DNA of 64,000 bases from Trichomonas vaginalis G3 (GCF_026262505.1 NC_067203.1:27137411-27201410); one strand, 5' to 3'; positions 47,347 through 62,096 are shown, numbered from the stretch's first letter. Translations and numbers: made by a program. Notes: generated by a model from the sequence alone, not told the origin.

Positions 47347-50300
47347 TCTTCACCTAAACACTATTTTTGGTCATTTACACTCATTACGATAAAGTTTCAT
47401 GATAAAGTTTCACGTCGACATTTTACGTTGATGTTTTACGATAATGTTTTACGTTGATGTTTCATGATAAAGTTTTACGATAAAGTTTCAAAATGAAGTT
47501 TCATGATAAAGTTTTACGATAAAGTTTCAAAATGAAGTTTCATGATAAAGTTTGATAATGATGTTTCATGATAAAGTTTTACGATAAAGTTTGATAATGA
47601 TGTTTGACGATAAAGTTTCATGATAAAGTTTCACGATAAAGTTTTACGATAAAGTTTCAAAATGAAGTTTCATGATAAAGTTTGATAATGATGTTTCACG
47701 ATAAAGTTTTACGATAAAGTTTGATGATGTTTCAAAATGAAGTTTTACGATAAAGTTTGATAATGATGTTTGACGATAAAGTTTCATGATAAAGTTTCAC
47801 GATAAAGTTTTACGATAAAGTTTCAAAATGAAGTTTCATGAGAAAGTTTGATAATGATGTTTCATGATAAAGTTTTACGATAAAGTTTGATGATGTTTCA
47901 AAATGAAGTTTCATGATAAAGTTTGATAATGATGTTTCATGATAAAATGATGATAAGTTTCACGATAAAGTTTTACGATAAAGTTTCAAAATGAAGTTTC
48001 ATGATAAAGTTTGATAATGATGTTTCATGATAAAGTTTCACGATAAAGTTGTACGATAAATTTTCAAAATGAAGTTTCATGATAAAGTTTTACGATAAAG
48101 TTTCATGATAAAGTTTTACGATAATGTTTCAAAATGATGTTTCATGATAAAGTTTTACGATAAAGTTTCACAAAACATTTTACGATAAAGTTTCAAAATG
48201 ATGTTTCATGATAAAGTTTTACGATAAAGTTTCACAAAACATTTTACGATAAAGTTTCATGATAAAGTTTCACAAAACATTTTACGATAAAGTTTGATAA
48301 TGTTTCAAAATGAAGTTTCAAAATAATGTTTCACGATAAAGTTTGATAATGATGTTTGACGATAATGTTTCAAAATGAAGTTTCAAAATGATGTTTCACG
48401 ATAAAGTTTTACGATAAAGTTTCATGATAAAGTTTTACGATAATGTTTCAAAATGATGTTTCACGATAAAGTTTGATAATGATGTTTGACGATAAAGTTT
48501 CATGATAAAGTTTTACGATAATGTTTCACGTTGAAGTTTCATGATAAAGTTTTACGATAAAGTTTCACAAAACATTTTACGATAAAGTTTGATAATGTTT
48601 CATGATAAAGTTTTACGATAAAGTTTCACAAAACATTTTACGATAAAGTTTGATAATGTTTCAAAATGAAGTTTCATGATAAAGTTTGATAATGATGTTT
48701 CACGATAAAGTTTTACGATAAAGTTTCAAAATGAAGTTTTACGATAAAGTTTCAAAATGATGTTTCATGATAAAGTTTTACGATAAATTTTCAAAATGAA
48801 GTTTCATGATAAAGTTTCAAAATGAAGTTTCATGATAAAGTTTTACGATAAAGTTTCATGATAAAGTTTTACGATAAAGTTTCATGATAAAGTTTTACGA
48901 TAATGTTTCAAAATGAAGTTTCATGATAAAGTTTTACGATAAAGTTTCATGATAAAGTTTTACGATAAAGTTTGATGATGTTTCAAAATGAAGTTTCACG
49001 ATAAAGTTTGATAATGATGTTTGACGATAAAGTTTCATGATAAAGTTTCAAAATGAAGTTTCATGATAAAGTTTCAAAATGAAGTTTCATGATAAAGTTT
49101 TACGTTGATGTTTCACGATAAAGTTTTACGATAAAGTTTCAAAATGAAGTTTTACGATAAAGTTTCAAAATGATGTTTCATGATAAAGTTTTACGTTGAT
49201 GTTTCACGATAAAGTTTTACGATAAAGTTTCAAAATGAAGTTTTACGATAAAGTTTCAAAATGATGTTTCATGATAAAGTTTTACGATAAAGTTTGATGA
49301 TAAAGTTTTACGTTGATGTTTTACGTTGGTGTTTCACGTTGGTGTTTGATGATAAAGTTTCACGTTGATGTTTCACGATAAAGTTTCATGATGAAGTTTC
49401 AAAATGAAGTTTCATGATAAAGTTTTACGATAAAGTTTCACAAAACATTTTACGTTGAAGTTTGACGTTGATGTTTGACGTTGATGTTTCAAAATGAAGT
49501 TTGATGATAAAGTTTGACGATAAAGTTTCATATAACATTTTACGATAAAGTTTCACATAACATTTTACGATAAAGTTTGATGATGAAGTTTCATGATAAT
49601 GTTTCATGATGAAGTTTTACGATAATGTTTCATGAAGATGTTTTACGTTGATAAAGTTTCAAAATGAAGTTTTACGATAATGTTTCATGAAGATGTTTTA
49701 CGATAATGTTTTACGTTGATGTTTTACGATAAAGTTTGATGATAAAGTTTCACGTTGATAAAGTTTCAAAATGAAGTTTCATGATAAAGTTTCATGATAA
49801 AGTTTCATGATAAAGTTTTACGTTGATGTTTTACGATAAAGTTTCACAAAACATTTCACGATAAAGTTTGATGATAAAGTTTTACGTTGATGTTTCAAAA
49901 TGAAGTTTCAAAATGAAGTTTCATGATGAAGTTTCACAAAACATTTTACGATAAAGTTTCATGATAAAGTTTCATGATGAAGTTTTACGATAATGTTTCA
50001 TGATGAAGTTTCATGATGAAGTTTGATGAAGATGTTTCACAAAACATTTTACGTCGACATTTCACGATAAAGTTTGATGATGATGTTTGATGATAAAGTT
50101 TCAAAATGATGTTTGATGATAAAGTTTCACGTTGAAGTTTGATGATGATGTTTCAAAATGATGTTTTACGATAAAGTTTGATGATAAAGTTTCAAAATAA
50201 AGTTTTACGATAAAGTTTACAAAAATTTGTCAAAATAAAGTTTTACGATAAAGTTTTACAAAACATTTTACGTTGATGTTTGATGATAAAGTTTGACGTT

Positions 50301-50870
50301 GATGTTTCACGATAAAGTTTCAAAATGAAGATGTTTTACGTTGATGTTTTACGATAAAGTTTTACGTTGAAGTTTGATGATGATGTTTCACAAAACATTT
50401 CACGATAAAGTTTGATGAAGATGTTTTACGTTGATATTTCAAAATGAAGTTTGATGATAAAGTTTTACGATAAAGTTTCAAAATGATGTTTCACGTTGAT
50501 GTTTCAAAATGAAGTTTCATGATGAAGTTTCACATAACATTTTACGATAAAGTTTGATGATGAAGTTCGATGATAAAGTTTTACGATAAAGTTTCAAAAT
50601 GAAGTTTCATGATGAAGTTTTACGATAATGTCTCATGATGAAGTTTGATGATAAAGTTTCACAAAACATTTCATGATAAAGATGTTTGACGTCGACATTT
50701 TACGATGAAGTTTGATGATGATGTTTGATGATAAAGTTTCATGATAAAGTTTGATAAAGATGTTTCACGTTGATGTTTTACGATAAAGTTTGATAAAGAT
50801 GTTTCACGTTGATGTTTTACGATAAAGTTTGATGATAAAGATGTTTGATGATAATGTTTCATAATGAACT
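47347..50870. repeat. Satellite B, 13-bp monomers, first block
   Basis: Built from 13-base words such as TTTCATGATAAAG, TTTTACGATAAAG, TTTCAAAATGAAG, TTTGATAATGATG and TTTCACAAAACAT in shifting order. Thirteen is not a multiple of three, so the short frames here are not genes. Confidence 0.92.
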
Positions 50871-50958
50871 CATATCGACATTCCCACCAAATACAAAAAA
50901 ATGAAAGAGGATAAAGATAAGGATAAAGATAAGAATAAAGATAAGGATAAAGTCAGTT

Positions 50959-51291
50959 CCGCGTGTTATACCACACCTATCGAATTTCCCACTTGATCAG
51001 AGTGGGTTAGTCGATAAGATGTACTCCTTTCCACCGGTTCTTTTCCATTAGTCACCAATCCCGACTAATGAAACTTTCACGAACTCCCTTTAATTTGGGA
51101 TCCGTTACTCCTCGCGATTTGTAACAGTAGTGACCTCATCACCGCTGTCGCAAACCCAGTTTTCTACATAACTCGCCATTCCAGGACTTAGTTATGCAGC
51201 TGTTATTCGTGCCTTTGAAACCTACCACCCTTCAAAGACCAATAACTTTGCATGAACCCCCATTCCGGACCAGTTCAAACAAACCATATAG
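50959..51291 (-). ncRNA. Structured RNA candidate, copy C
   Basis: Same element with the common leader at 51292-51390; its trailer differs (a GATAAGGATAAAGATAAGG run before the ATTCCCACCAAATAC motif at 50880). This shows that the conserved unit ends near the CCGCG at 50959. Confidence 0.65.
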
Positions 51292-51468
51292 ATAAATAGA
51301 AAAGAAATTTCATTTTTCAGTTGAGGATGATTGTTTTTGCATCATATTTTTTCAGTTGAGGACGAAGTGCAAATCTTCACTTCGTCAAAAAAGGGAGAGG
51401 AGGATTCATTGGAGGATTCATTTCAAATACAAAAAAATGAAATAGGAAACATAGGTAAATATACCTCA

Positions 51469-51801
51469 CCGCGTGTTATACCACACCTATCGAATTTCCC
51501 ACTTGATCAGAGTGGGTTAGTCGATAAGATGTACTCCTTTCCACCGGTTCTTTTCCATTAGTCACCAATCCCGACTAATGAAACTTTCACGAACTCCCTT
51601 TAATTTGGGATCCGTTACTCCTCGCGATTTGTAACAGTAGTGACCTCATCACCGCTGTCGCAAACCCAGTTTTCTACATAACTCGCCATTCCAGGACTTA
51701 GTTATGCAGCTGTTATTCGTGCCTTTGAAACCTACCACCCTTCAAAGACCAATAACTTTGCATGAACCCCCATTCCGGACCAGTTCAAACAAACCATATA
51801 G
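51469..51801 (-). ncRNA. Structured RNA candidate, copy D
   Basis: Fourth copy, exactly 510 bases after copy C, so the two form a tandem pair that includes leader and trailer. The common leader is at 51802-51902. Confidence 0.65.
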
Positions 51802-51934
51802 ATAAATAGAAAAGAAATTTCATTTTTCAGTTGAGGATGATTGTTTTTGCATCATATTTTTTCAGTTGAGGACGAAGTGCAAATCTTCACTTCGTCAAAA
51901 AAGGGAGAGGAGGATTAATTCCAATTAAATGAGG

Positions 51935-54900
51935 TGTCAACATTAACGATGATAAAGTTTTACAATAAAGTTTGATGATAAAGTTTTACAATAAAGTTTG
52001 ATGATAATGTTTCACGTCGATGTTTGATGATAAAGTTTTACGTCGATGTTTCACGTCGATGTTTCAAAATGAAGTTTCACGATAAAGTTTGATGAAGATG
52101 TTTCACGATAAAGTTTCAAAATGAAGTTTCAAAATAAAGTTTCACGATAAATTTTGATGAAGATGTTTGATGATAAAGTTTCAAAATGATGTTTCACGAT
52201 AAAGTTTGATGATGATGTTTGATGATAAAGTTTCAAAATAAAGTTTCACAAAACATTTTACGTCGACATTTTACAATAAAGTTTGATGATGATGTTTCAC
52301 GATAAAGTTTGATGAAGATGTTTCACAAAACATTTTACGTCGACATTTCACGATAAAGTTTGATGATGATGTTTGATGATAAAGTTTCAAAATGATGTTT
52401 CACGATAAAGTTTGATGATGATGTTTGATGATAAAGTTTCAAAATAAAGTTTCACAAAACATTTTACGTCGACATTTTACAATAAAGTTTCACGATAAAG
52501 TTTTACGATAAAGTTTGATGATGATGTTTTACAATAAAGTTTCAAAATGAAGTTTCACAAAACATTTTACGTCGACATTTTACAATAAAGTTTCACAAAA
52601 CATTTTACGTCGACATTTTACGATAAAGTTTCAAAATAAAGTTTCAAAATGATGTTTGATGATGATGTTTCACGATAAAGTTTCACAAAACATTTTACGT
52701 CGACATTTTACAATAAAGTTTGATGATAAAGTTTTACGATAAAGTTTGATGATGATGTTTTACAATAAAGTTTCAAAATGAAGTTTCAAAATGAAGTTTT
52801 ACGATAAAGTTTCACAAATCATTTTACAATAAAGTTTTACGATAAAGTTTTACGATAAAGTTTGATGAAGATGTTTGATGATAAAGTTTGATGATGATGT
52901 TTCACAAATCATTTTACGTCGACATTTTACGATAAAGTTTGATGATGAAGTTTCACGATAAAGTTTCAAAATAATGTTTCACGAAACATTTTACGTCGAC
53001 ATTTTACAATAAAGTTTCAAAATAATGTTTCACAAATCATTTTACGTCGACATTTTACGATGAAGTTTGATAAATCATTTTACGATGAAGCTTGATGAAG
53101 ATGTTTGATGATAAAGTTTGATGAAGATGTTTTACGATAAAGTTTCACAAAACATTTTACGTCGACATTTTACGATGAAGTTTGATAAATCATTTTACGA
53201 TGAAGTTTGATGAAGATGTTTGATGATAAAGTTTGATGAAGATGTTTTACGATAAAGTTTCACAAAACATTTTACGTCGACATTTTACGTTGATGTTTGA
53301 TAAATCATTTTACGTCGACATTTTACGTTGATGTTTGATAAATCATTTTACGATGAAGTTTGATGAAGATGTTTGATGATAAAGTTTGATAAATCATTTT
53401 ACGTTGATGTTTTACGTTGATGTTTGATAAATCATTTTACGTCGACATTTTACGATGAAGTTTGATAAATCATTTTACGATGAAGTTTTACGTTGATGTT
53501 TTACAAAACATTTTACGTCGACATTTTACGATAAAGTTTCACAAAACATTTTACGATAAAGTTTCAAAATAATGTTTCACGAAACATTTTACGTCGACAT
53601 TTTACAATAAAGTTTCAAAATAATGTTTCACAAATCATTTTACGTCGACATTTTACGATGAAGTTTGATAAATCATTTTACGATGAAGCTTGATGAAGAT
53701 GTTTGATGATAAAGTTTGATGAAGATGTTTTACGATAAAGTTTCACAAAACATTTTACGTCGACATTTTACGATGAAGTTTGATAAATCATTTTACGATG
53801 AAGTTTGATGAAGATGTTTGATGATAAAGTTTGATGAAGATGTTTTACGATAAAGTTTCACAAAACATTTTACGTCGACATTTTACGTTGATGTTTGATA
53901 AATCATTTTACGTCGACATTTTACGTTGATGTTTGATAAATCATTTTACGATGAAGTTTGATGAAGATGTTTGATGATAAAGTTTGATAAATCATTTTAC
54001 GTTGATGTTTTACGTTGATGTTTGATAAATCATTTTACGTCGACATTTTACGATGAAGTTTGATAAATCATTTTACGATGAAGTTTTACGTTGATGTTTT
54101 ACAAAACATTTTACGTCGACATTTTACGATAAAGTTTCACAAAACATTTTACGATAAAGTTTCAAAATGAAGATGTTTGATGATAAAGTTTTACGTTGAT
54201 GTTTGATGATGATGTTTCAAAATGAAGTTTGATGATAAAGTTTTACGTCGACATTTCACGATAAAGTTTGACGTTGATGTTTGATGATAAAGTTTCAAAA
54301 TAAAGTTTTACGATAAAGTTTCAAAATGAAGTTTGACGATGAAGTTTGATGATAAAGTTTCAAAATGAAGTTTGATGATAAAGTTTCACGATAAAGTTTG
54401 ACGTTGATGTTTGATGATAAAGTTTTACGTCGATGTTTGATGATAAAGTTTCACAAAACATTTTACGTTGATGTTTTACGTTGATGTTTTACAAAACATT
54501 TTACGTCGACATTTTACGATAAAGTTTGATGATAAAGTTTCACGATAAAGTTTCAAAATGAAGTTTCACGATAAAGTTTGATGATAAAGTTTGACGTTGA
54601 TGTTTGATGATAAAGTTTCAAAATGAAGTTTGATGATAAAGTTTCACAAAACATTTTACGATAAAGTTTGACGTTGATGTTTGGTGATAAAGTTTCACGA
54701 TAAAGTTTCAAAATGAAGTTTGATGATAAAGTTTCACAAAACATTTTACGTCGACATTTTACGATAAAGTTTCAAAATGAAGTTTTACGATAAAGTTTCA
54801 AAATGAAGTTTGATGATAAAGTTTCACAAAACATTTTACGATAAAGTTTGACGTTGATGTTTGGTGATAAAGTTTCACGATAAAGTTTCAAAATGAAGTT

Positions 54901-57900
54901 TGATGATAAAGTTTCACAAAACATTTTACGTCGACATTTTACGATAAAGTTTCAAAATGAAGTTTGATGATAAAGTTTCACGATAAAGTTTGACGTTGAT
55001 GTTTGATGATGATGTTTCAAAATGAAGTTTGATGATAAAGTTTTACGTCGACATTTTACGATAAAGTTTCACAAAACATTTTACGTCGACATTTTACGAT
55101 AAAGTTTCAAAATGAAGTTTTACGATAAAGTTTCAAAATGAAGTTTGACGATAAAGTTTCAAAATGAAGTTTGACGATAAAGTTTCAAAATGAAGTTTTA
55201 CGATAAAGTTTCAAAATGAAGTTTTACGATAAAGTTTCAAAATGAAGTTTGACGATAAAGTTTCAAAATGAAGTTTGACGATAAAGTTTCAAAATGAAGT
55301 TTTACGATAAAGTTTCAAAATGAAGTTTGACGATAAAGTTTCAAAATGAAGTTTGACGATAAAGTTTCAAAATGAAGTTTTACGATAAAGTTTCAAAATA
55401 AAGTTTGATGATAAAGTTTGACGATAAAGTTTCAAAATGAAGTTTTACGATAAAGTTTCAAAATAAAGTTTTACGATAAAGTTTGATGATAAAGTTTCAA
55501 AATGAAGTTTGATGATAAAGTTTCACGTCGACATTTTACGTTGAAGTTTGACGTTGATGTTTGACGTTGATGTTTGATGATAAAGTTTGATGATAAAGTT
55601 TCAAAATGAAGATGTTTGATGATAAAGTTTGATGATAAAGTTTGATGATAAAGTTTGATGATAAAGTTTCAAAATGAAGATGTTTGATGATAAAGTTTGA
55701 CGTTGATGTTTGATGATAAAGTTTTACGTCGACATTTTACGATAAAGTTTCAAAATGAAGTTTTACGATAAAGTTTCAAAATGAAGTTTTACGTTGATGT
55801 TTGATGATAAAGTTTTACGTCGATGTTTGATGATAAAGTTTCACAAAACATTTTACGTTGATGTTTTACGTTGATGTTTTACAAAACATTTTACGTCGAC
55901 ATTTTACGATAAAGTTTCACAAAACATTTTACGATAAAGTTTCAAAATGAAGATGTTTGATGATAAAGTTTTACGTTGATGTTTGATGATGATGTTTCAA
56001 AATGAAGTTTGATGATAAAGTTTACGTCGACATTTCACGATAAAGTTTGACGTTGATGTTTGATGATAAAGTTTCAAAATAAAGTTTTACGATAAAGTTT
56101 CAAAATGAAGTTTGACGATGAAGTTTGATGATAAAGTTTCAAAATGAAGTTTGATGATAAAGTTTCACGATAAAGTTTGACGTTGATGTTTGATGATAAA
56201 GTTTTACGTCGATGTTTGATGATAAAGTTTCACAAAACATTTTACGTTGATGTTTTACGTTGATGTTTTACAAAACATTTTACGTCGACATTTTACGATA
56301 AAGTTTGATGATAAAGTTTCACGATAAAGTTTCAAAATGAAGTTTCACGATAAAGTTTCACGTCGACATTTTACGTTGAAGTTTGACGTTGATGTTTGAC
56401 GTTGATGTTTGATGATAAAGTTTGATGATAAAGTTTCAAAATGAAGATGTTTGATGATAAAGTTTGATGATAAAGTTTGATGATAAAGTTTGATGATAAA
56501 GTTTCAAAATGAAGATGTTTGATGATAAAGTTTGACGTTGATGTTTGATGATAAAGTTTTACGTCGACATTTTACGATAAAGTTTCAAAATGAAGTTTTA
56601 CGATAAAGTTTCAAAATGAAGTTTTACGTTGATTTGATGATAAAGTTTTACGTCGATGTTTGATGATAAAGTTTCACAAAACATTTTACGTTGATGTTTT
56701 ACGTTGATGTTTTACAAAACATTTTACGTCGACATTTTACGATAAAGTTTCACAAAACATTTTACGATAAAGTTTCAAAATGAAGATGTTTGATGATAAA
56801 GTTTTACGTTGATGTTTGATGATGATGTTTCAAAATGAAGTTTGATGATAAAGTTTTACGTCGACATTTCACGATAAAGTTTGACGTTGATGTTTGATGA
56901 TAAAGTTTCAAAATAAAGTTTTACGATAAAGTTTCAAAATGAAGTTTGACGATGAAGTTTGATGATAAAGTTTCAAAATGAAGTTTGATGATAAAGTTTC
57001 ACGATAAAGTTTGACGTTGATGTTTGATGATAAAGTTTTACGTCGATGTTTGATGATAAAGTTTCACAAAACATTTTACGTTGATGTTTTACGTTGATGT
57101 TTTACAAAACATTTTACGTCGACATTTTACGATAAAGTTTGATGATAAAGTTTCACGATAAAGTTTCAAAATGAAGTTTCACGATAAAGTTTGATGATAA
57201 AGTTTGACGTTGATGTTTGATGATAAAGTTTCAAAATGAAGTTTGATGATAAAGTTTCACAAAACATTTTACGATAAAGTTTGACGTTGATGTTTGGTGA
57301 TAAAGTTTCACGATAAAGTTTCAAAATGAAGTTTGATGATAAAGTTTCACAAAACATTTTACGTCGACATTTTACGATAAAGTTTCAAAATGAAGTTTTA
57401 CGATAAAGTTTCAAAATGAAGTTTGATGATAAAGTTTCACAAAACATTTTACGATAAAGTTTGACGTTGATGTTTGGTGATAAAGTTTCACGATAAAGTT
57501 TCAAAATGAAGTTTGATGATAAAGTTTCACAAAACATTTTACGTCGACATTTTACGATAAAGTTTCAAAATGAAGTTTGATGATAAAGTTTCACGATAAA
57601 GTTTGACGTTGATGTTTGATGATGATGTTTCAAAATGAAGTTTGATGATAAAGTTTTACGTCGACATTTTACGATAAAGTTTCACAAAACATTTTACGTC
57701 GACATTTTACGATAAAGTTTCAAAATGAAGTTTTACGATAAAGTTTCAAAATGAAGTTTGACGATAAAGTTTCAAAATGAAGTTTGACGATAAAGTTTCA
57801 AAATGAAGTTTTACGATAAAGTTTCAAAATGAAGTTTTACGATAAAGTTTCAAAATGAAGTTTGACGATAAAGTTTCAAAATGAAGTTTGACGATAAAGT

Positions 57901-60900
57901 TTCAAAATGAAGTTTTACGATAAAGTTTCAAAATGAAGTTTGACGATAAAGTTTCAAAATGAAGTTTGACGATAAAGTTTCAAAATGAAGTTTTACGATA
58001 AAGTTTCAAAATAAAGTTTGATGATAAAGTTTGACGATAAAGTTTCAAAATGAAGTTTTACGATAAAGTTTCAAAATAAAGTTTTACGATAAAGTTTGAT
58101 GATAAAGTTTCAAAATGAAGTTTGATGATAAAGTTTCACGTCGACATTTTACGTTGAAGTTTGACGTTGATGTTTGACGTTGATGTTTGATGATAAAGTT
58201 TGATGATAAAGTTTCAAAATGAAGATGTTTGATGATAAAGTTTGATGATAAAGTTTGATGATAAAGTTTGATGATAAAGTTTCAAAATGAAGATGTTTGA
58301 TGATAAAGTTTGACGTTGATGTTTGATGATAAAGTTTTACGTCGACATTTTACGATAAAGTTTCAAAATGAAGTTTTACGATAAAGTTTCAAAATGAAGT
58401 TTTACGTTGATGTTTGATGATAAAGTTTTACGTCGATGTTTGATGATAAAGTTTCACAAAACATTTTACGTTGATGTTTTACGTTGATGTTTTACAAAAC
58501 ATTTTACGTCGACATTTTACGATAAAGTTTCACAAAACATTTTACGATAAAGTTTCAAAATGAAGATGTTTGATGATAAAGTTTTACGTTGATGTTTGAT
58601 GATGATGTTTCAAAATGAAGTTTGATGATAAAGTTTTACGTCGACATTTCACGATAAAGTTTGACGTTGATGTTTGATGATAAAGTTTCAAAATAAAGTT
58701 TTACGATAAAGTTTCAAAATGAAGTTTGACGATGAAGTTTGATGATAAAGTTTCAAAATGAAGTTTGATGATAAAGTTTCACGATAAAGTTTGACGTTGA
58801 TGTTTGATGATAAAGTTTTACGTCGATGTTTGATGATAAAGTTTCACAAAACATTTTACGTTGATGTTTTACGTTGATGTTTTACAAAACATTTTACGTC
58901 GACATTTTACGATAAAGTTTGATGATAAAGTTTCACGATAAAGTTTCAAAATGAAGTTTCACGATAAAGTTTGATGATAAAGTTTGACGTTGATGTTTGA
59001 TGATAAAGTTTCAAAATGAAGTTTGATGATAAAGTTTCACAAAACATTTTACGATAAAGTTTGACGTTGATGTTTGGTGATAAAGTTTCACGATAAAGTT
59101 TCAAAATGAAGTTTGATGATAAAGTTTCACAAAACATTTTACGTCGACATTTTACGATAAAGTTTCAAAATGAAGTTTGATGATAAAGTTTCACGATAAA
59201 GTTTGACGTTGATGTTTGATGATGATGTTTCAAAATGAAGTTTGATGATAAAGTTTTACGTCGACATTTTACGATAAAGTTTCACAAAACATTTTACGTC
59301 GACATTTTACGATAAAGTTTCAAAATGAAGTTTTACGATAAAGTTTCAAAATGAAGTTTGACGATAAAGTTTCAAAATGAAGTTTGACGATAAAGTTTCA
59401 AAATGAAGTTTTACGATAAAGTTTCAAAATAAAGTTTGATGATAAAGTTTGACGATAAAGTTTCAAAATGAAGTTTTACGATAAAGTTTCAAAATAAAGT
59501 TTTACGATAAAGTTTGATGATAAAGTTTCAAAATGAAGTTTGATGATAAAGTTTCACGTCGACATTTTACGTTGAAGTTTGACGTTGATGTTTGACGTTG
59601 ATGTTTGATGATAAAGTTTGATGATAAAGTTTCAAAATGAAGATGTTTGATGATAAAGTTTGATGATAAAGTTTGATGATAAAGTTTGATGATAAAGTTT
59701 CAAAATGAAGATGTTTGATGATAAAGTTTGACGTTGATGTTTGATGATAAAGTTTTACGTCGACATTTTACGATAAAGTTTCAAAATGAAGTTTTACGAT
59801 AAAGTTTCAAAATGAAGTTTTACGTTGATGTTTGATGATAAAGTTTTACGTCGATGTTTGATGATAAAGTTTCACAAAACATTTTACGTTGATGTTTTAC
59901 GTTGATGTTTTACAAAACATTTTACGTCGACATTTTACGATAAAGTTTGATGATAAAGTTTCACGATAAAGTTTCAAAATGAAGTTTCACGATAAAGTTT
60001 GATGATAAAGTTTGACGTTGATGTTTGATGATAAAGTTTCAAAATGAAATTTGATAAAGTTTCAAAATGAAATTTGATAAAGTTTCAAAATGAAGTTTCA
60101 CGATAAAGTTTGATGATAAAGTTTGATGATAAAGTTTCAAAATGAAGTTTGATGATAAAGTTTCAAAATGAAGTTTGATGATAAAGTTTCAAAATGAAGT
60201 TTGATGATAAAGTTTGACGTTGATGTTTGATGATAAAGTTTCACAAAACATTTTACGTCGACATTTTACGATAAAGTTTCAAAATGAAGTTTGATGATAA
60301 AGTTTCAAAATGAAGTTTGATGATAAAGTTTCAAAATGAAGTTTGATGATAAAGTTTCAAAATGATGTTTGATGATAAAGTTTCAAAATAAAGTTTGACG
60401 ATAAAGTTTCACGTTGATGTTTGACGTTGGTGTTTGATGATAAAGTTTCACAAAACATTTTACGATAAAGTTTGACGTTGATGTTTGATGATAAAGTTTG
60501 ACGATAAAGTTTCACAAAACATTTTACGTCGACATTTTACGATAAAGTTTCAAAATGAAGTTTTACGATAAAGTTTCAAAATGAAGTTTTACGTTGATGT
60601 TTGATGATAAAGTTTCAAAATGAAGTTTGACGTTGATGTTTGATGATAAAGTTTCAAAATAAAGTTTCACGTTGATGTTTTACGATAAAGTTTCAAAATG
60701 AAGTTTGATGATAAAGTTTTACGATAAAGTTTCACAAAACATTTTACGTCGACATTTTACGATAAAGTTTGATGATAAAGTTTGACGTTGAAGTTTGATG
60801 ATAAAGTTTCACGTTGATGTTTGATGATGTTTGATGATAAAGTTTGATGATAAAGTTTCACAAAACATTTTACGTCGACATTTTACGATAAAGTTTGACG

Positions 60901-61370
60901 TTGATGTTTGATGATAAAGTTTGATGATAAAGTTTCACAAAACATTTTACGTCGACATTTCACGATAAAGTTTGATGATAAAGTTTCACGTTGAAGTTTG
61001 ATGATAAAGTTTCACGTTGAAGTTTGATGATAAAGTTTCACTTTGAAGTTTGATGATAAAGTTTCACGTTGAAGTTTGATGATGATGTTTCAAAATGATG
61101 TTTTACGATAAAGTTTGATGATAAAGTTTCAAAATGATGTTTGATGATAAAGTTTGATGAAGATGTTTCAAAATAAAGTTTTACGATAAAGTTTTACAAA
61201 ACATTTTACGTTGATGTTTGATGATAAAGTTTGACGTTGATGTTTCACGATAAAGTTTCAAAATGAAGATGTTTCATGTCGACATTTTACGTTGATGTTT
61301 CAAAATGAAGATGTTTCATAATGAACTCATGTTGACATTTTACGATAATGATGTTTCATGATAAAGTTTT
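51935..61370. repeat. Satellite B, second block with higher-order repeats
   Basis: Same 13-base monomers plus TTTACGTCGACAT. Larger units are duplicated: 53091 and 53689 are equivalent points (598-bp period), and a 192-base stretch recurs at 54553, 57166 and 58946 (offsets 2613 and 1780). No genes. Confidence 0.92.
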
Positions 61371-61557
61371 ACGATAATGAACTCATGTCGATATTCCCGC
61401 CAAATACAAAAAAATGAAAGAGGTGACAGTAATCATGAGCTTTATGGGCTCTTTATTGACGTTGTGATTACCAGTGCAACTAGTTTTTTTGGCGGGTGTA
61501 TCTTTCACCCCTATCAAGGCCATTTTACCGTTAACGAATAGCACGGTAACACACTAT

Positions 61558-61830
61558 TCACTCGTGGGAGATGGAAATCTCATACCCAACCACTTCATAC
61601 TCATTATAATCTTCTCCCGTAAAGTACGGAACAGACCAGTATGATTCGCACACGTAAACATTTAAGTCTTGGGTTTTGCCCCTAAACTTAAATGCTACAT
61701 GGTATTCTACACCTTCTTCGTCGGGAAGAATTGGTGGTATGCCGAGGATTGCAAGTATTTTGAGAAAATCATCTCGTGAGAATACAGAATATGTATTCTC
61801 TTTGGACATCGCTTTTACGATAAACTCCAT
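61558..61830 (-). CDS. Unrecognised 90-residue protein, cassette 7
   Basis: MEFIVKAMSKENTYSVFSRD..., acidic and beta/alpha mixed: FLKILAILGIPPILPDEEGVEY, then an FKFRGKTQDLNVYVCESYW strand pair and a final GYEISISHE. Preceded by a diverged copy of the common leader (61831-61950), whose hairpin has lost perfect pairing. The trailer holds AATAAAGAGCCCATAAAGCTC with a small GAGC/GCTC hairpin and ends at the ATTCCCGCCAAATAC motif (61393). No family recognised. Confidence 0.65.
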   Translation of the reverse strand: MEFIVKAMSKENTYSVFSRDDFLKILAILGIPPILPDEEGVEYHVAFKFRGKTQDLNVYVCESYWSVPYFTGEDYNEYEVVGYEISISHE

Positions 61831-62025
61831 TTTAAGATAAATAGAAAAGAAATTTCATTTTTCAGTCGATAACGAGAGTGATAACTATTGTTTTTACATT
61901 TTATTTTTTCAGTTGAGGATGAAGTGCAAATCTTCAATTCGTCAAAAACTAGAATCGTGAAAGGTCATGAAATGGTAAGTCAACACAACATTCCCGCCAA
62001 ATACAAAAAAATGAAAGAAGAAAAG

Positions 62026-62043
62026 GGGTGGTCCCCACCACCC
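62026..62043 (-). terminator. Terminator-like hairpin of cassette 8
   Basis: GGGTGG, six-base loop, CCACCC, about 55 bases beyond the stop of the 203-residue gene and 25 before the ATTCCCGCCAAATAC trailer motif at 61990. Confidence 0.5.
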
Positions 62044-62096
62044 ATAAAAGCGATGTCAATCTAGTTCAACGGAGGAAATTCGGATAATGATAACTT

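Noticed and set aside
44727-59137. Minus-strand frames of 60-80 codons within the satellites
   Set aside because: The products are pure repeat translations (SNFIVKLYRK-like) that recur wherever the satellite does; the 13-base period shifts frame each unit.
47347-61370. CRISPR-like array
   Set aside because: Repeats are directly abutting 13-base words without unique spacers, in a eukaryotic context.
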